DNA from: Aliivibrio sp.
GTDB lineage: Bacteria; Pseudomonadota; Gammaproteobacteria; Enterobacterales; Vibrionaceae
NCBI GenBank assembly: GCA_024206155.1
Contig: JAAGZR010000163.1
Coordinates: 1-35,165, forward strand
Direction: 5' to 3'
DNA length: 35,165 nt
Shown here piece after piece: positions 1 to 10,000 of this stretch. Below the pieces are notes generated by a model. The model saw only the letters and a program-made list of their open reading frames with translations, searched no databases and was not told the origin of the DNA. Positions within the stretch are counted from its first letter, which is position 1, and every line of letters starts with the position of its first letter. The position numbers and the translations under genes are program-made.

Positions 1-1
1 T

Positions 2-670
2 GTTGATTATGCATCTACTATTCAGAGTGTATTCAATGCCAATCCTTTGCAGAATAAAATATTTAAAACTATAGCTCTTGAAGGTGATGATGCTTGGGAT
101 GCTACGTTGGTTTCAGATCAGCAATTAGATGGTGAAATAAATGTAAATTATTTTGAGCTAAAAGAAGGAGCTTGGTTTGCTTTTATTAGAAACAATGGAC
201 CAACAGGATCAGCTACAAACGAAACCCAATGGGAACTAAGAAGTGTAAATGGTATTGGTGTAAATGATTCAATTGATTCTTCAGCACCTGACAATGTAAT
301 TGTTACATTCCCAACTACATTAAACATAGGTAGTATTATTGCTGCAGGAGACTTTATGTATTACGCTGCAGGACCTGACTATGATACACCACAATTTGTA
401 GGTGTCTTAACAAGCGTCAATATAAACTTACCAAGTTCAATAAACAATATAACAATTAATACAACAAACGCATCTGTAGGAGGTTTTCCTGCAGCACCAC
501 AACCAACATTTATTCCTACCTCAGATGGTTTTTGGTTCTTCATAAAAAATCCAATTGCAGAATCTCATGGAATACTAGGTCACTATTGTATATTTGAGTT
601 AGAACTTAATACTACAGAGCCTTCCGAACTGTTTGCAGTCGAGACAGAGGTGATGAAAAGTTTTCCTTAA
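2..670 (+). CDS. Phage structural protein, C-terminal part (5' end outside window)
   Basis: The reading frame is open from base 2 to the TAA at 668-670, giving 222 residues. No credible start lies inside the window (the first in-frame TTG, at 47, is mid-gene), so the gene begins upstream. The sequence is rich in Asn, Ser, Thr and aromatic residues, with segments such as EGAWFAFIRNN that recur in minor structural proteins of marine podoviruses. No signal peptide or membrane segment is visible. It sits directly upstream of the cupin-like and internal virion genes, which places it in the late virion module. The exact role (adaptor, tail or capsid accessory) cannot be told. Confidence 0.6.
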   Translation, partial: VDYASTIQSVFNANPLQNKIFKTIALEGDDAWDATLVSDQQLDGEINVNYFELKEGAWFAFIRNNGPTGSATNETQWELRSVNGIGVNDSIDSSAPDNVIVTFPTTLNIGSIIAAGDFMYYAAGPDYDTPQFVGVLTSVNINLPSSINNITINTTNASVGGFPAAPQPTFIPTSDGFWFFIKNPIAESHGILGHYCIFELELNTTEPSELFAVETEVMKSFP

Positions 671-677
671 AATTTAG

Positions 678-685
678 TATCTTTG
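678..685 (+). promoter_or_regulatory. Candidate late promoter -7 box TATCTTTG
   Basis: TATCTTTG matches the Bacteroidetes sigma-A -7 consensus TAnnTTTG. It lies in the 19-nt gap after the upstream stop codon and only 4 nt before the ATG at 690, so the transcript would be leaderless or nearly so. The context TTAGTATCTTTGT is repeated exactly at 32675-32687. No clear -33 TTG is seen. Confidence 0.55.
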
Positions 686-689
686 TCAT

Positions 690-1238
690 ATGGTTGATGA
701 GCAACAATCACTTATAGCAGAGAGAGTACTAGGTGGTATCCCGCAATTAACAGGTATAATGTGGGAAAAAATTGAAGAGTTTCAGAAAAAACTTAGTACA
801 TTCGAGGGTGGTATAAACCACAAAGCAGGTGATGAGCAATGTGAAGAGTTGAAAAAAACTTTTCCATTAAAGCAACATATAGAAGGAGGTTTATATACTC
901 GTGAAATATTTATGCCAAAGGGTAGCGTAGTCATTAGCATGATACATAAGCAAGACCACCCATCCTTTGTGTTAAAAGGTGTGGTATCTTTTTTAGATGA
1001 TAAAGGTGTAGTAAGAACGGTAAAAGGTCCACATAAAATATTCACTAAGATTGGTACGCAAAGAGTGTTATACATTCATGAAGATACTACTTGGTGCTGT
1101 GTATATAAAACAAAAGCTAAAACTTTTGAAGAGGCAGAAGCAGATGTGTATACAAATAATTACAAAGACCTTCCTAAAAAGGTTATAAACAAAATAAAAA
1201 AATTATGGCAGGACTCGGATTTGCAATTGCAGGATTAG
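690..1238 (+). CDS. Cupin-like phage protein
   Basis: This 182-residue protein has a helical N-terminal third and a cupin-like core. The core carries the run HPSFVLKGVVSFLDD, then a Gly-rich turn, then RVLYIHEDTTWCCVY near residues 125-140, a pattern seen in small cupin-fold proteins of tailed phages encoded near virion genes. Such proteins are annotated only by fold, and no enzyme activity can be assigned. The ATG at 690 was chosen because a TATCTTTG promoter box sits 4 nt upstream. The 3' end overlaps the next gene by 34 nt, which suggests translational coupling. Being first after a promoter, it probably starts the 0.7-12.4 kb late transcript. Confidence 0.6.
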   Translation: MVDEQQSLIAERVLGGIPQLTGIMWEKIEEFQKKLSTFEGGINHKAGDEQCEELKKTFPLKQHIEGGLYTREIFMPKGSVVISMIHKQDHPSFVLKGVVSFLDDKGVVRTVKGPHKIFTKIGTQRVLYIHEDTTWCCVYKTKAKTFEEAEADVYTNNYKDLPKKVINKIKKLWQDSDLQLQD

Positions 1239-2137
1239 CATTATCAGCAATAGGGACCGGTGCTTCTTTTGCTCAAGCGGGTGCATCTAGAAGACAACAA
1301 AGAGACGCAGAATCAAAAGCTGAAATGATGATGCGTCAAGCAAGAAAAAGATTAGATATAAACTATATGGAACAGCTTTCTATAAAGAAAGAACCATATG
1401 AGCTTCAAAGAGAAGCATTGCTTCAACAAGGAGCAACAGCTTTAGCTGCAGCTCAGGAGGGAAGTCAAAGAGGTGTCGCAGCAACAGCAGGTAGGTTACA
1501 GCAAGCTCAGACTCAAGCTCAAGGTCAAGTAAGAACACAGATGGGTCAAGAACTTCAAGGTATTGAAAGAGCAATAGCAGAAGAGGACGCAAGATTAAGA
1601 GACTTAAATGTTCAATTAGATTTAGGAGAAATACAAGGAGCTCAACAAGCAGCAGCAGATGCAGAGCAAAGAGCAGCTGCACAAACTGCTCAAGGTATAC
1701 AAGGAGCTATAAGCACAGTTCAACAAGGTGTTCAAATGATTCCTTTATATCGTCAAAATACTGATGCACAAATGGCAGCTTTAGGACAGACTCAGTTTAC
1801 ACCTGAAGAGTTATCAACTATTGGAAACATTGAAGGTCAGGGTGTAGCCGGTGAAGGATTTACAAACTTTGACGCTGAAGCTTTAGGTACAGGAAGTAAA
1901 GCTGATTTTAGAAAATTTAGAAGAGCTTTAACGCCTCAACAACAAATGTTAATTTTTGGTAACGAAGCGTTTCAAGCTAATATGGCACAAGCTACAGCAG
2001 GTCTTAATGCGTTTTCATCAACACAAACACCACAGCAAGTAAGAATACAAGAGCTTCAAGCTAAACAAGCAGCAGGTACTATTACTGCAATGGAACTTCA
2101 AGAGTTAAATAATATTACCGTAGGAATTAATCAATAA
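1205..2137 (+). CDS. Internal virion protein, T7 gp14-like
   Basis: This 310-residue protein has a hydrophobic Gly/Ala-rich N-terminus (residues 2-25, GLGFAIAGLALSAIGTGASF) followed by a long Ala/Gln-rich helical region likely to form coiled coil (residues 30-175). That build is characteristic of T7 gp14-type internal core or ejection proteins, which enter the cell envelope during DNA injection. It is the first of three consecutive genes of increasing size (310, 620 and 2749 residues), matching the T7 order gp14-gp15-gp16. The ATG at 1205 overlaps the upstream cupin gene by 34 nt, and only 3 nt separate its stop from the next ATG. The assignment rests on composition and order rather than on a catalytic motif. 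Confidence 0.6.
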   Translation: MAGLGFAIAGLALSAIGTGASFAQAGASRRQQRDAESKAEMMMRQARKRLDINYMEQLSIKKEPYELQREALLQQGATALAAAQEGSQRGVAATAGRLQQAQTQAQGQVRTQMGQELQGIERAIAEEDARLRDLNVQLDLGEIQGAQQAAADAEQRAAAQTAQGIQGAISTVQQGVQMIPLYRQNTDAQMAALGQTQFTPEELSTIGNIEGQGVAGEGFTNFDAEALGTGSKADFRKFRRALTPQQQMLIFGNEAFQANMAQATAGLNAFSSTQTPQQVRIQELQAKQAAGTITAMELQELNNITVGINQ

Positions 2138-2140
2138 GGT

Positions 2141-4003
2141 ATGACAAAATTTGGATACGTCAGAAGAGAGGCAACCAATCAAATAGATTGGTCTGCAGTA
2201 GCTTCACAGTTTACATCAGTACTACAAGAAGAAGCAAAGTCAAGAGAGCAGCAAAAAGCTGAGCTAGACAGAGCGTCAAGAGAGATGGTAGAGACTTTAC
2301 AAAATTCACCTACAGGAGAATATGTAGATGGTAATCAGTTTATTGCAAACTATGCAGCTGATGCTTCACAAGTTTTATTAACTCAAGACAGATTATTAAA
2401 ACAAGGAGTTTTAAAACCTCGTGATTACGCAGTAGTTAGAGCTAATTTAAATTCTTCTAATAAGCAAATGTTTAAACTAGCAACAGCTTATCAAGAAGCT
2501 TATAAAAAGAAAATGGAAAGAATGAATTCTGCTGACCCCGCAACTAGGTCTCAACTGTGGGAGCAATGGGCGATGGAACAAGCAGAAGGACTATATAATT
2601 TACGAAATACCAAAGCACTAATCAATCCTAACAATGGAATGGTTTCAATTGGTTTATGGAAAGATGGTAAAATGGATACAAATCCCGGTGCATATCAAAC
2701 TGTACCTGAGCTTATGGGTAATCTTGTAGGAGAATATGATTATTATGATGTAAGAAAAGACGTACAACAAGCTGTTGATGATTTAGGAATAATAGATGAA
2801 ATAGATATAGAGTATGCAGCACAAGGTGGTCTTGACAAAATATATAAAACATCATCTCAAGGTGGTAAGTATTCCGGAGATGATAAAGTTTTAAAACAAT
2901 ACTTTGAATGGGCAGGTTATACTGCTGAAGGTATGATGTCAAATCCACTTCATGTTACTTCTATTTTAACAAACGAAAACTTAAGAGCCTCTAATGGAGA
3001 GCAGTATACTTTTACATATGAGCCTGATGCTAGTAAACGAAAGCCTAATGAAATTTATTTAGACAGAACTAACAATGCAGGTGGTGAACCTGTATTCACA
3101 GATGAACAAAGAGCTCAAGTTAAGGATGCAATTATAGAAAGACTTAATGATTCAGTAGACAGAAAGATAGACGTTAAAACTTCTAGAGCACCTTTCGAAC
3201 CACAATCTGTTGCAAGCCAAAAAACTAAAGAAAGTAAAATGTCTCAATGGATGAACGTTTATTTAGAAACAGATCCTATAAAACGTAAAAATTTATTGGA
3301 TTCAATCTTAACGGACCCAAGTACTGTAGAATCAGGAATAGTTGATCTTAATTTTACTACTAATGCAGCAGAAGATAGCGTATTAGAAGTAAAATATTCT
3401 AATCCTGCATTAAATAAAACAGGTGAAAATGCTATTGTAATAGCGGAGAAAGCTGAAACTCCTACGCAGGAAGATTGGGCAAGAGCAGGTGTAGCAATAC
3501 ATGGAGTATCAGACCCAAGAAAAATTCAAGCTGCTGCAGGTGGATTTAAAACTTTAGATGAAGACTTTAAATTTGTTAGTCCAACTAATATTTCAGTTAG
3601 AAGAGATCCTGTTAAACAAGAGTTATCGCCTCAACAAGCAGTAGATAAAGCTTATGCAGAAATGTCTCAAGAATTTAGAAAAGAAAGTATTTCTCAAATT
3701 AAAGATGACGATGATTTAGCTCCTGCTTTAGCAAAGATCGGAAAGAAATTTGGATTCATTATTACTGATAATTATAATGAAGTTTCAATACTTAAACCGG
3801 GAGACACAACACCAACTCTATTTGGTCAAGGAGAAAACGAAGCAATGATGTCGTTTATGTTAGCAAACATAGACCCATCTAGTGCTAAGAGGTATTTTGA
3901 AAATTCACAAAAAATAAGTTCTAAAAGAAGAACCATTACACAAATCATGGAAGAAGATGGTGTATCAAGAGAAGAAGCAATTAAAATATTTAATAATCCA
4001 TAA
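2141..4003 (+). CDS. Internal virion protein, T7 gp15-like position
   Basis: This 620-residue soluble, charged, largely helical protein has no signal peptide or membrane segment. It lies between a gp14-like protein and the giant gp16-like protein with gaps of only 3 and 2 nt, so all three are surely co-translated. Position and size fit the second internal core protein of podoviruses, which forms the ejection channel with its neighbours. The N-terminus includes ATNQIDWSAVASQFTSVLQ. The C-terminal motif MEEDGVSREEAIKIFNN looks like a small helical docking segment. No enzymatic motif is recognised, so the functional call is by context. Confidence 0.5.
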   Translation: MTKFGYVRREATNQIDWSAVASQFTSVLQEEAKSREQQKAELDRASREMVETLQNSPTGEYVDGNQFIANYAADASQVLLTQDRLLKQGVLKPRDYAVVRANLNSSNKQMFKLATAYQEAYKKKMERMNSADPATRSQLWEQWAMEQAEGLYNLRNTKALINPNNGMVSIGLWKDGKMDTNPGAYQTVPELMGNLVGEYDYYDVRKDVQQAVDDLGIIDEIDIEYAAQGGLDKIYKTSSQGGKYSGDDKVLKQYFEWAGYTAEGMMSNPLHVTSILTNENLRASNGEQYTFTYEPDASKRKPNEIYLDRTNNAGGEPVFTDEQRAQVKDAIIERLNDSVDRKIDVKTSRAPFEPQSVASQKTKESKMSQWMNVYLETDPIKRKNLLDSILTDPSTVESGIVDLNFTTNAAEDSVLEVKYSNPALNKTGENAIVIAEKAETPTQEDWARAGVAIHGVSDPRKIQAAAGGFKTLDEDFKFVSPTNISVRRDPVKQELSPQQAVDKAYAEMSQEFRKESISQIKDDDDLAPALAKIGKKFGFIITDNYNEVSILKPGDTTPTLFGQGENEAMMSFMLANIDPSSAKRYFENSQKISSKRRTITQIMEEDGVSREEAIKIFNNP

Positions 4004-4005
4004 GA

Positions 4006-7000
4006 ATGTACGAAGATTTATTTGATTTAATGGTAGAGGGAGCCTTTGCTGACAGAGCAGATTTTAATGCATTTGTTTCTGAAGCCACACAAGAAGAAAT
4101 TTATTCTTTAATTACCGAGGGAGCGTTTAAAGATTTTGAAGAATTTAAATCTCTTTATGGAGATTCTACACCACAAGTTGTAGTTGAAGAAATAAAAAAA
4201 AAAGACACAACTCAAGAAAATCCATTTTCTCCATCAACAGATCAAGAGCTACCGGACATGCCGGAATATCAATCCAAATCTTCTGTTTCCAAATCTACTT
4301 TGGGTGTTCAAGAATCTGAAGAAGAAGCACCTGATAAAGAAACTTCTGTTATTGAATTAACTCTCGAAGATGACATTGATCCTTTTGAACAATCTTTAAA
4401 TAAAGTAATTAACCCTGACCTTATAGCTAGTACAGAAGAAGAAGTTTTACCTCAAATGGTAAATTATTTTTCAGACTATGGTTTTAAATTTAAAAAAGCG
4501 GACATACTTGGAGATGGTATGACTGTAGAATCAGAAAACGGTGAACAACATTACGTTAATTTAGATAGATTATTTTTCAAGCAAGATACTGCAGATGAGT
4601 TAAAAAAATTTCTTAAAGAAAACAGAAAAGAAAATGAAGCTATTTTAAATCAAGCAGGTGCTTATGTAGAAAATAGAAAAAAAGCTTATGAACAAAAAGA
4701 AATTGATGATGCTATAAAGCTTTTACAAAAACAAACAGAAGATTATACATCAAGATTAAAAGAGTATGCTTTATTTAAAGACAATCTTGACCGATATTAC
4801 AAACAAAAACTTTCTAATGTAACTAAAGAAGAGTTACAAAATGATCCTACTTTAAGAGAAAACTATGAAAAGTGGGCAAAGGCTAATGCAAAATCAACAC
4901 AAATGTTGTCTGATCTTCGTGCAGAAGATGAATCTTTTAAAATTCAAGGAGCTCAGTTGGATAAATTAGCAGGTGAATACACCTCAATGAAAGAGAAACA
5001 GGGTTCATATTTAGGTGGTATATATAATGCATTTCTTGATGGTGCTGCTAGAATTAGTACTTCAAAAGTTAATAATCTTATCGATGCAATGACATACTTT
5101 ATGGACGATGCAGGTATAGCAGCAGAATCTTATACCTCTGAAATAGCTAGAGTAGCATTATCAAATAATTCTTTTGAAGAAGGTAAGTTTAAAGAAACTA
5201 TTTCTAAAGACAAAATAAAAAATGGAATGATAGAGGTAACAGACCCTGAGTTAGGTACATCTAAAATGATTTCTATTGATTCACTACCTAGTGTATATGA
5301 TTTAAGTAGAGAACAACTTGTAAAAGAACTTGGTGGTGATACAAATGATGTTTTACAACTTGCAGATGATTATTTAAGAGCTATTAGATTTCCTCTAACC
5401 GTTATGACAAAAATGCCTTTTGGAGCAATAGACATTCCAAACTTAGTTAAAGAAACTGAATTTGATAAAGCCGCAGCAAAAGTTTTAGATTTAGCTCGTA
5501 AAGGATTAAAATATGAAGAGAGTTATCAAAAGGCTGTGGAAAAAGATATTAAAGGTGGAAGGTTTATAAACCCATATTCTTATGCTGCACGCACTAAAGA
5601 TCAAACACTTGGAATGTTAGATGCAGGTCGTAAAGGTTACAGAGAAGTATTAGGATCTAAAGGAACTACAAAAGAATGGTCAGACTTAGAAAAACAATCT
5701 TTTTGGGGTGGTGCTATTTTAGGTTTAAGCGAATCTTTACCTGCTATGATTGGTGGGTCTAATCCTGCCGGTTGGGCACAACGAACTGCACAAATGTATG
5801 CTCAAGTAACAGATCATGTTTATGAAGAAATGGAAAAAGATCCGTCCTTTGACATGATATCAGAAAATGAAAAACAAGCTGTAACTATTCCAATCGGTAT
5901 AGCAGTTGGAACTTTAGAAAGTTATGGGCTTAGAAATGTTATTGCACAAAAAGGATTACTTAATAGTGTTATTGCTAAAGCAGTAGCTAGGTCTAGTAAA
6001 AATACTACAGGTAAATCTTTTAGTAATTTTATAAGACAGGATGTAGAAAACAGAATAGCAAGAGGTTTACTAACTGTAACCGGTGCAGGGTTAGCTGAAT
6101 ACGAAACAGGAGCAGCACAAGAAGCAATTGAAATAACAATCAAAGATATATATAATGATATCAAAGATAAAGATATGTTTCAAACTCCTGACACTTGGCA
6201 AGATTGGGTTGCTCAAGTAAACAGAGCCGGTCTTCAGGAAGCAGTAGGTGGTTTTATCTTAGGTACTCCCGGTGCAGTATCTAATTCTGTCGCAGACTTA
6301 GACGTACAGAATTTGGATAACACAGTTTTTGAAGTGTTTGAGAAAATGTCTCAGGACGAGCAGTATACTAGTATGTATATCACAAAACTAAAACAAAAAA
6401 TTTCTGATTCAACAGATCCAAAAACAAAAGAAGATGCTGAAAATGAATTAGCTTTAGTTAAAAGATTGCAAGGAATATTACCTCAGATTCCAAGTGAATA
6501 CAATACTGATCAACGTAAGGAAGCTTTGCAATTAATATATCAAAAAGAGTCACTTGAGAATGAGATTAAAAGTCAAGATAAAATATTATCAAAGCCAAAA
6601 CAAGATCTACTTAATAAAATAAATGATAGACTTAATGCTATTGTTGGAGAAGTTACAACAGAACAACAAAAAGATAAAGCACAAGAACAGAAAATATCTG
6701 ACTTTGAAGTAACGGATACACAAGTAAAAACTGAGGGGGATGTTACACAACAAGAGCAAGAAGATATTGATGCATTTTTTGGTGAAACAAAAGACACCTC
6801 TGAAGTTAAAGCTCAAAACCTTGCTATAAACAGAAGTGAAGATGGTTCTAAAAACACCAACCCATTTAGAAGTAGTGTAGTTAAAATTGCTGATCTTGGA
6901 GCAAAAGCTATTGCAAAAGTATTACCTAATGTTAGAATCGTTATGCACGAAACTAACGAGCAGTATTTAAAATACGCAAAGCTTGGGGATGGTAGAGCAG

Positions 7001-10000
7001 AGTATAACCCTGACAACACTACCATTCATATCAACCTATCTAAGGCTACAAAGACTACAGTACCACACGAAATATTCCACGCAGTCTTAATGGAAAAAAT
7101 TAAGACTGACCCTGCTATTGCAAAAGCAGCAGAGCAGATGGTATTATCTGTACAAAAAGTATTACCAAAAGATAGTGAACTTGGAAAAAGAATTGAAGCA
7201 TTTGCTAAAACTTATGAGGGTGAGTTTCAAAACGAAGAAAGGTTAGCTGAGTTAGTTGGTATTCTTTCGTCTGAATACAGACAACTTGATAGACCGTCTA
7301 AGAATGTAATTATAGAGTTCTTAAAAAGCATTGCTAGAAAGTTTGGTATTAATATAGGTAGCGACTTCGGTACAAAAGATGCTGATGTTATTGACCTATT
7401 AAATGTAATATCAAGAAAGACTAGAACAGGTGAAGTTATTGAAGAGGCGGATATTTCTACGTTAGAAGAAATAAATAAAGAGCAAGGAACAGAAGGTGAA
7501 GTAGGAACTGTAAGAATACCTCAACAAAAAATTGAGGTAATTGAATCTCCAAAAGTTGAATCAGACCCAAGACCTTGGGTGAGAAGTGTAGTTCAAAACA
7601 TAGATATAAATGATTTAGAAGGTAGAAACTTTATAACTAATATGTATGATTACACTAACGCAGGTTTAACTGAATTGGGAAATGGTTTCAGCATAGAACT
7701 TTTAGGTGGCAGAAATTATGTTCCAATCATAATGAATAAAACAGGAAAGAGTTTAGGGGATGTTTCTAACCTTGCCGCATTCAATACAAAATCTCAAGCA
7801 GAAGGGTTTGTCAGAAATTCAAAAGACGGGAATGCTAATTTATTTGCACCACATTCAGGAACACTTAATAAATCTTGGCAATTTCAACAACATATTTTTG
7901 AACAGTTAGTTGACTTAGTGCTTGATAATAAAATACTGAGTAAACAAAAACTAATTACTGTTTTTAATAGTGGATTAAAATCTAAGACAGGTAAAGATGC
8001 ATTACAAAAATTTAATAAGAAAAATAAAACTAATCTTAGAAATTTAAACTCTTTTAAATCAAACCCTAAAGAATTGGTTAGGCTGTTAGATATTAAAAAC
8101 AACTATTCTCCTGATTTAAGAAAAATACTAAATCAATTAATTGCTTCAGATAAATCATTTCAGAAAGCAATAGGTATAGAAAATTTAGAACAGTTCCATC
8201 AAAAAATGATGGATCCATTAAACAAGGGTATTGTTGGGGGTGAGATTATGACGTTCATAGAGTTCGACCCTACAACTTTTGAAATCTCACAGACTAATCC
8301 TAAAGATGTAGACCACCATCCTTCGTTTGGGTGGGTTGTTAAAGCTAAAATAAATAAAATATTTCAGCCTAATAAGTTTTATAAATCCTATGACCTTACT
8401 GAATCCTATACAAAATATAATACAGAAGGACCTTCTACTTCAAGAAAAGCAGAAGTTGGTAAAAAGAAATTTGAACAAAGTAATGTAAAATCTAGTGCAG
8501 GAGCAATTCCAAAAGTAGCAAAAGTTACAACAACAAAACAAAGACAACAAAGATCACTTGAAGAAATTGCTAGATTTTACAACATGGATACTAATGGATT
8601 CCTTCCTAAACAAGTTGACTTGTATAGATTAAAGAAAGAGTTGCCACAAGGTATTGGTGTAAAGCAATCTAGAGTAGATGCATTTGGTAGAGGTGGATCT
8701 TATTTTTTAACTAATGCAAGAGGATCTAAAATAAACCCTTATAAAAACAAAGCAAGACAGCAAAAAGATATTGAAGATTATATCAAAGAATCTAGAGAAA
8801 ATAACTTTAGAGAAGAGGTTATAAAAGATTTTTTAGTAAGAGTCAAAAAGTTTCCGGCTAAACTTGTGAATAAATTAATGGAAGTTGATGTAGATTTATT
8901 TAGTAAGCTACCGAAAAGTTTTGGTAATGTTAAAGGAGGGACTGAAGTTGGAATTAAATTATATAATAAAGTAAAAGCTTTTGAAGAAAAACTAATTAAA
9001 TCTAACAAAACAAAAAAGGTTAAGCTTACAGAACAGCAAATAGCAGATCAAACTATAGAGTTCTTACAAAAACAACCTGAATATAAAGCTGAAGGTGACA
9101 AAAAATCTAAAACAATTTCTACACAACAAGCACAAATGCTTATTGATATGCAAAGTGCTTTAGGTATTAGACCTTCGGAAAATATGGGAGAAAAAATAAA
9201 AGCAGCTAAATCTTTTGTTAAGCAAAGAAGAAAAGGTGCAAAAGATTTACAGAATATAAAGACACAAGTAAGAAACTTTATTAGAAAATCTTTACCTAGA
9301 GAATTATTTTTTGAGAAAAAAGGTGAGAAACTCATAACAAAGAAAGATGTTATGACGTTGATTAACAAAGTAAACTCAGCTACTGAAAAAAATATTGAAA
9401 ATATTTTACAAGAAGTGACTGACTTTGTTGTTGAAAAAAATATTAACTCGCTTCAAAATAAAATTAATGGAGTTTTAAATGGCAAATATCAAGCTGTTGT
9501 AAGGGGTAAACTTAAGCCAAGGAAGATAGCTGATTCTATTAGAAAAAGAATAGATAAAATAAAATCAAATTTAGTGGGACCAAATCCAACTAAAGAACAA
9601 GTGGGGGAGATAAATGAAAAACTCCTTGAAAGATTTAATGAGCTGTCTATTGAACCTCAACAAACGGTGGAGCAAAGAGAAGAGATGGTTGACTTACAGT
9701 TGGCAATGTCATATAATAACGCAATGTTAATGTCAGAAATTGATGCTGAAAAAGTTAAAGTTTTGGATGGTATTTATTCTACACTTGATGAGATGATTAA
9801 GTTTGGTAGATCATTACTTCAAGAAGAACTTTTGAGAATGCATCAATATTATAATGAACAATTTACTAAAGGATATGAAGCCATAACAGGTGATGTAGTA
9901 GACATGACTGATCCTGATGCTAAAACAGAACTTTCTAAGATAAGTAAAAAAAGAAAACAAGATTTAAAAAGAAAGAAAGCTACACAGAACGTAGTAAAAA

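Noticed and set aside
1380-1682. Leu-rich minus-strand ORF opposite the gp14-like gene
   Set aside because: Shadow of Gln/Ala-rich codons (complement of CAA and GCA runs), with no gene-like composition or start signal.
7884-8102. Minus-strand ORF in the giant gene
   Set aside because: Complement of Asn/Lys/Leu-rich coding; no independent evidence.
9048-9368. 106-codon minus-strand ORF inside the giant gene
   Set aside because: Cys/Phe/Ser-rich translation typical of the complement of Lys/Glu-rich coding; the plus-strand gene is unbroken.
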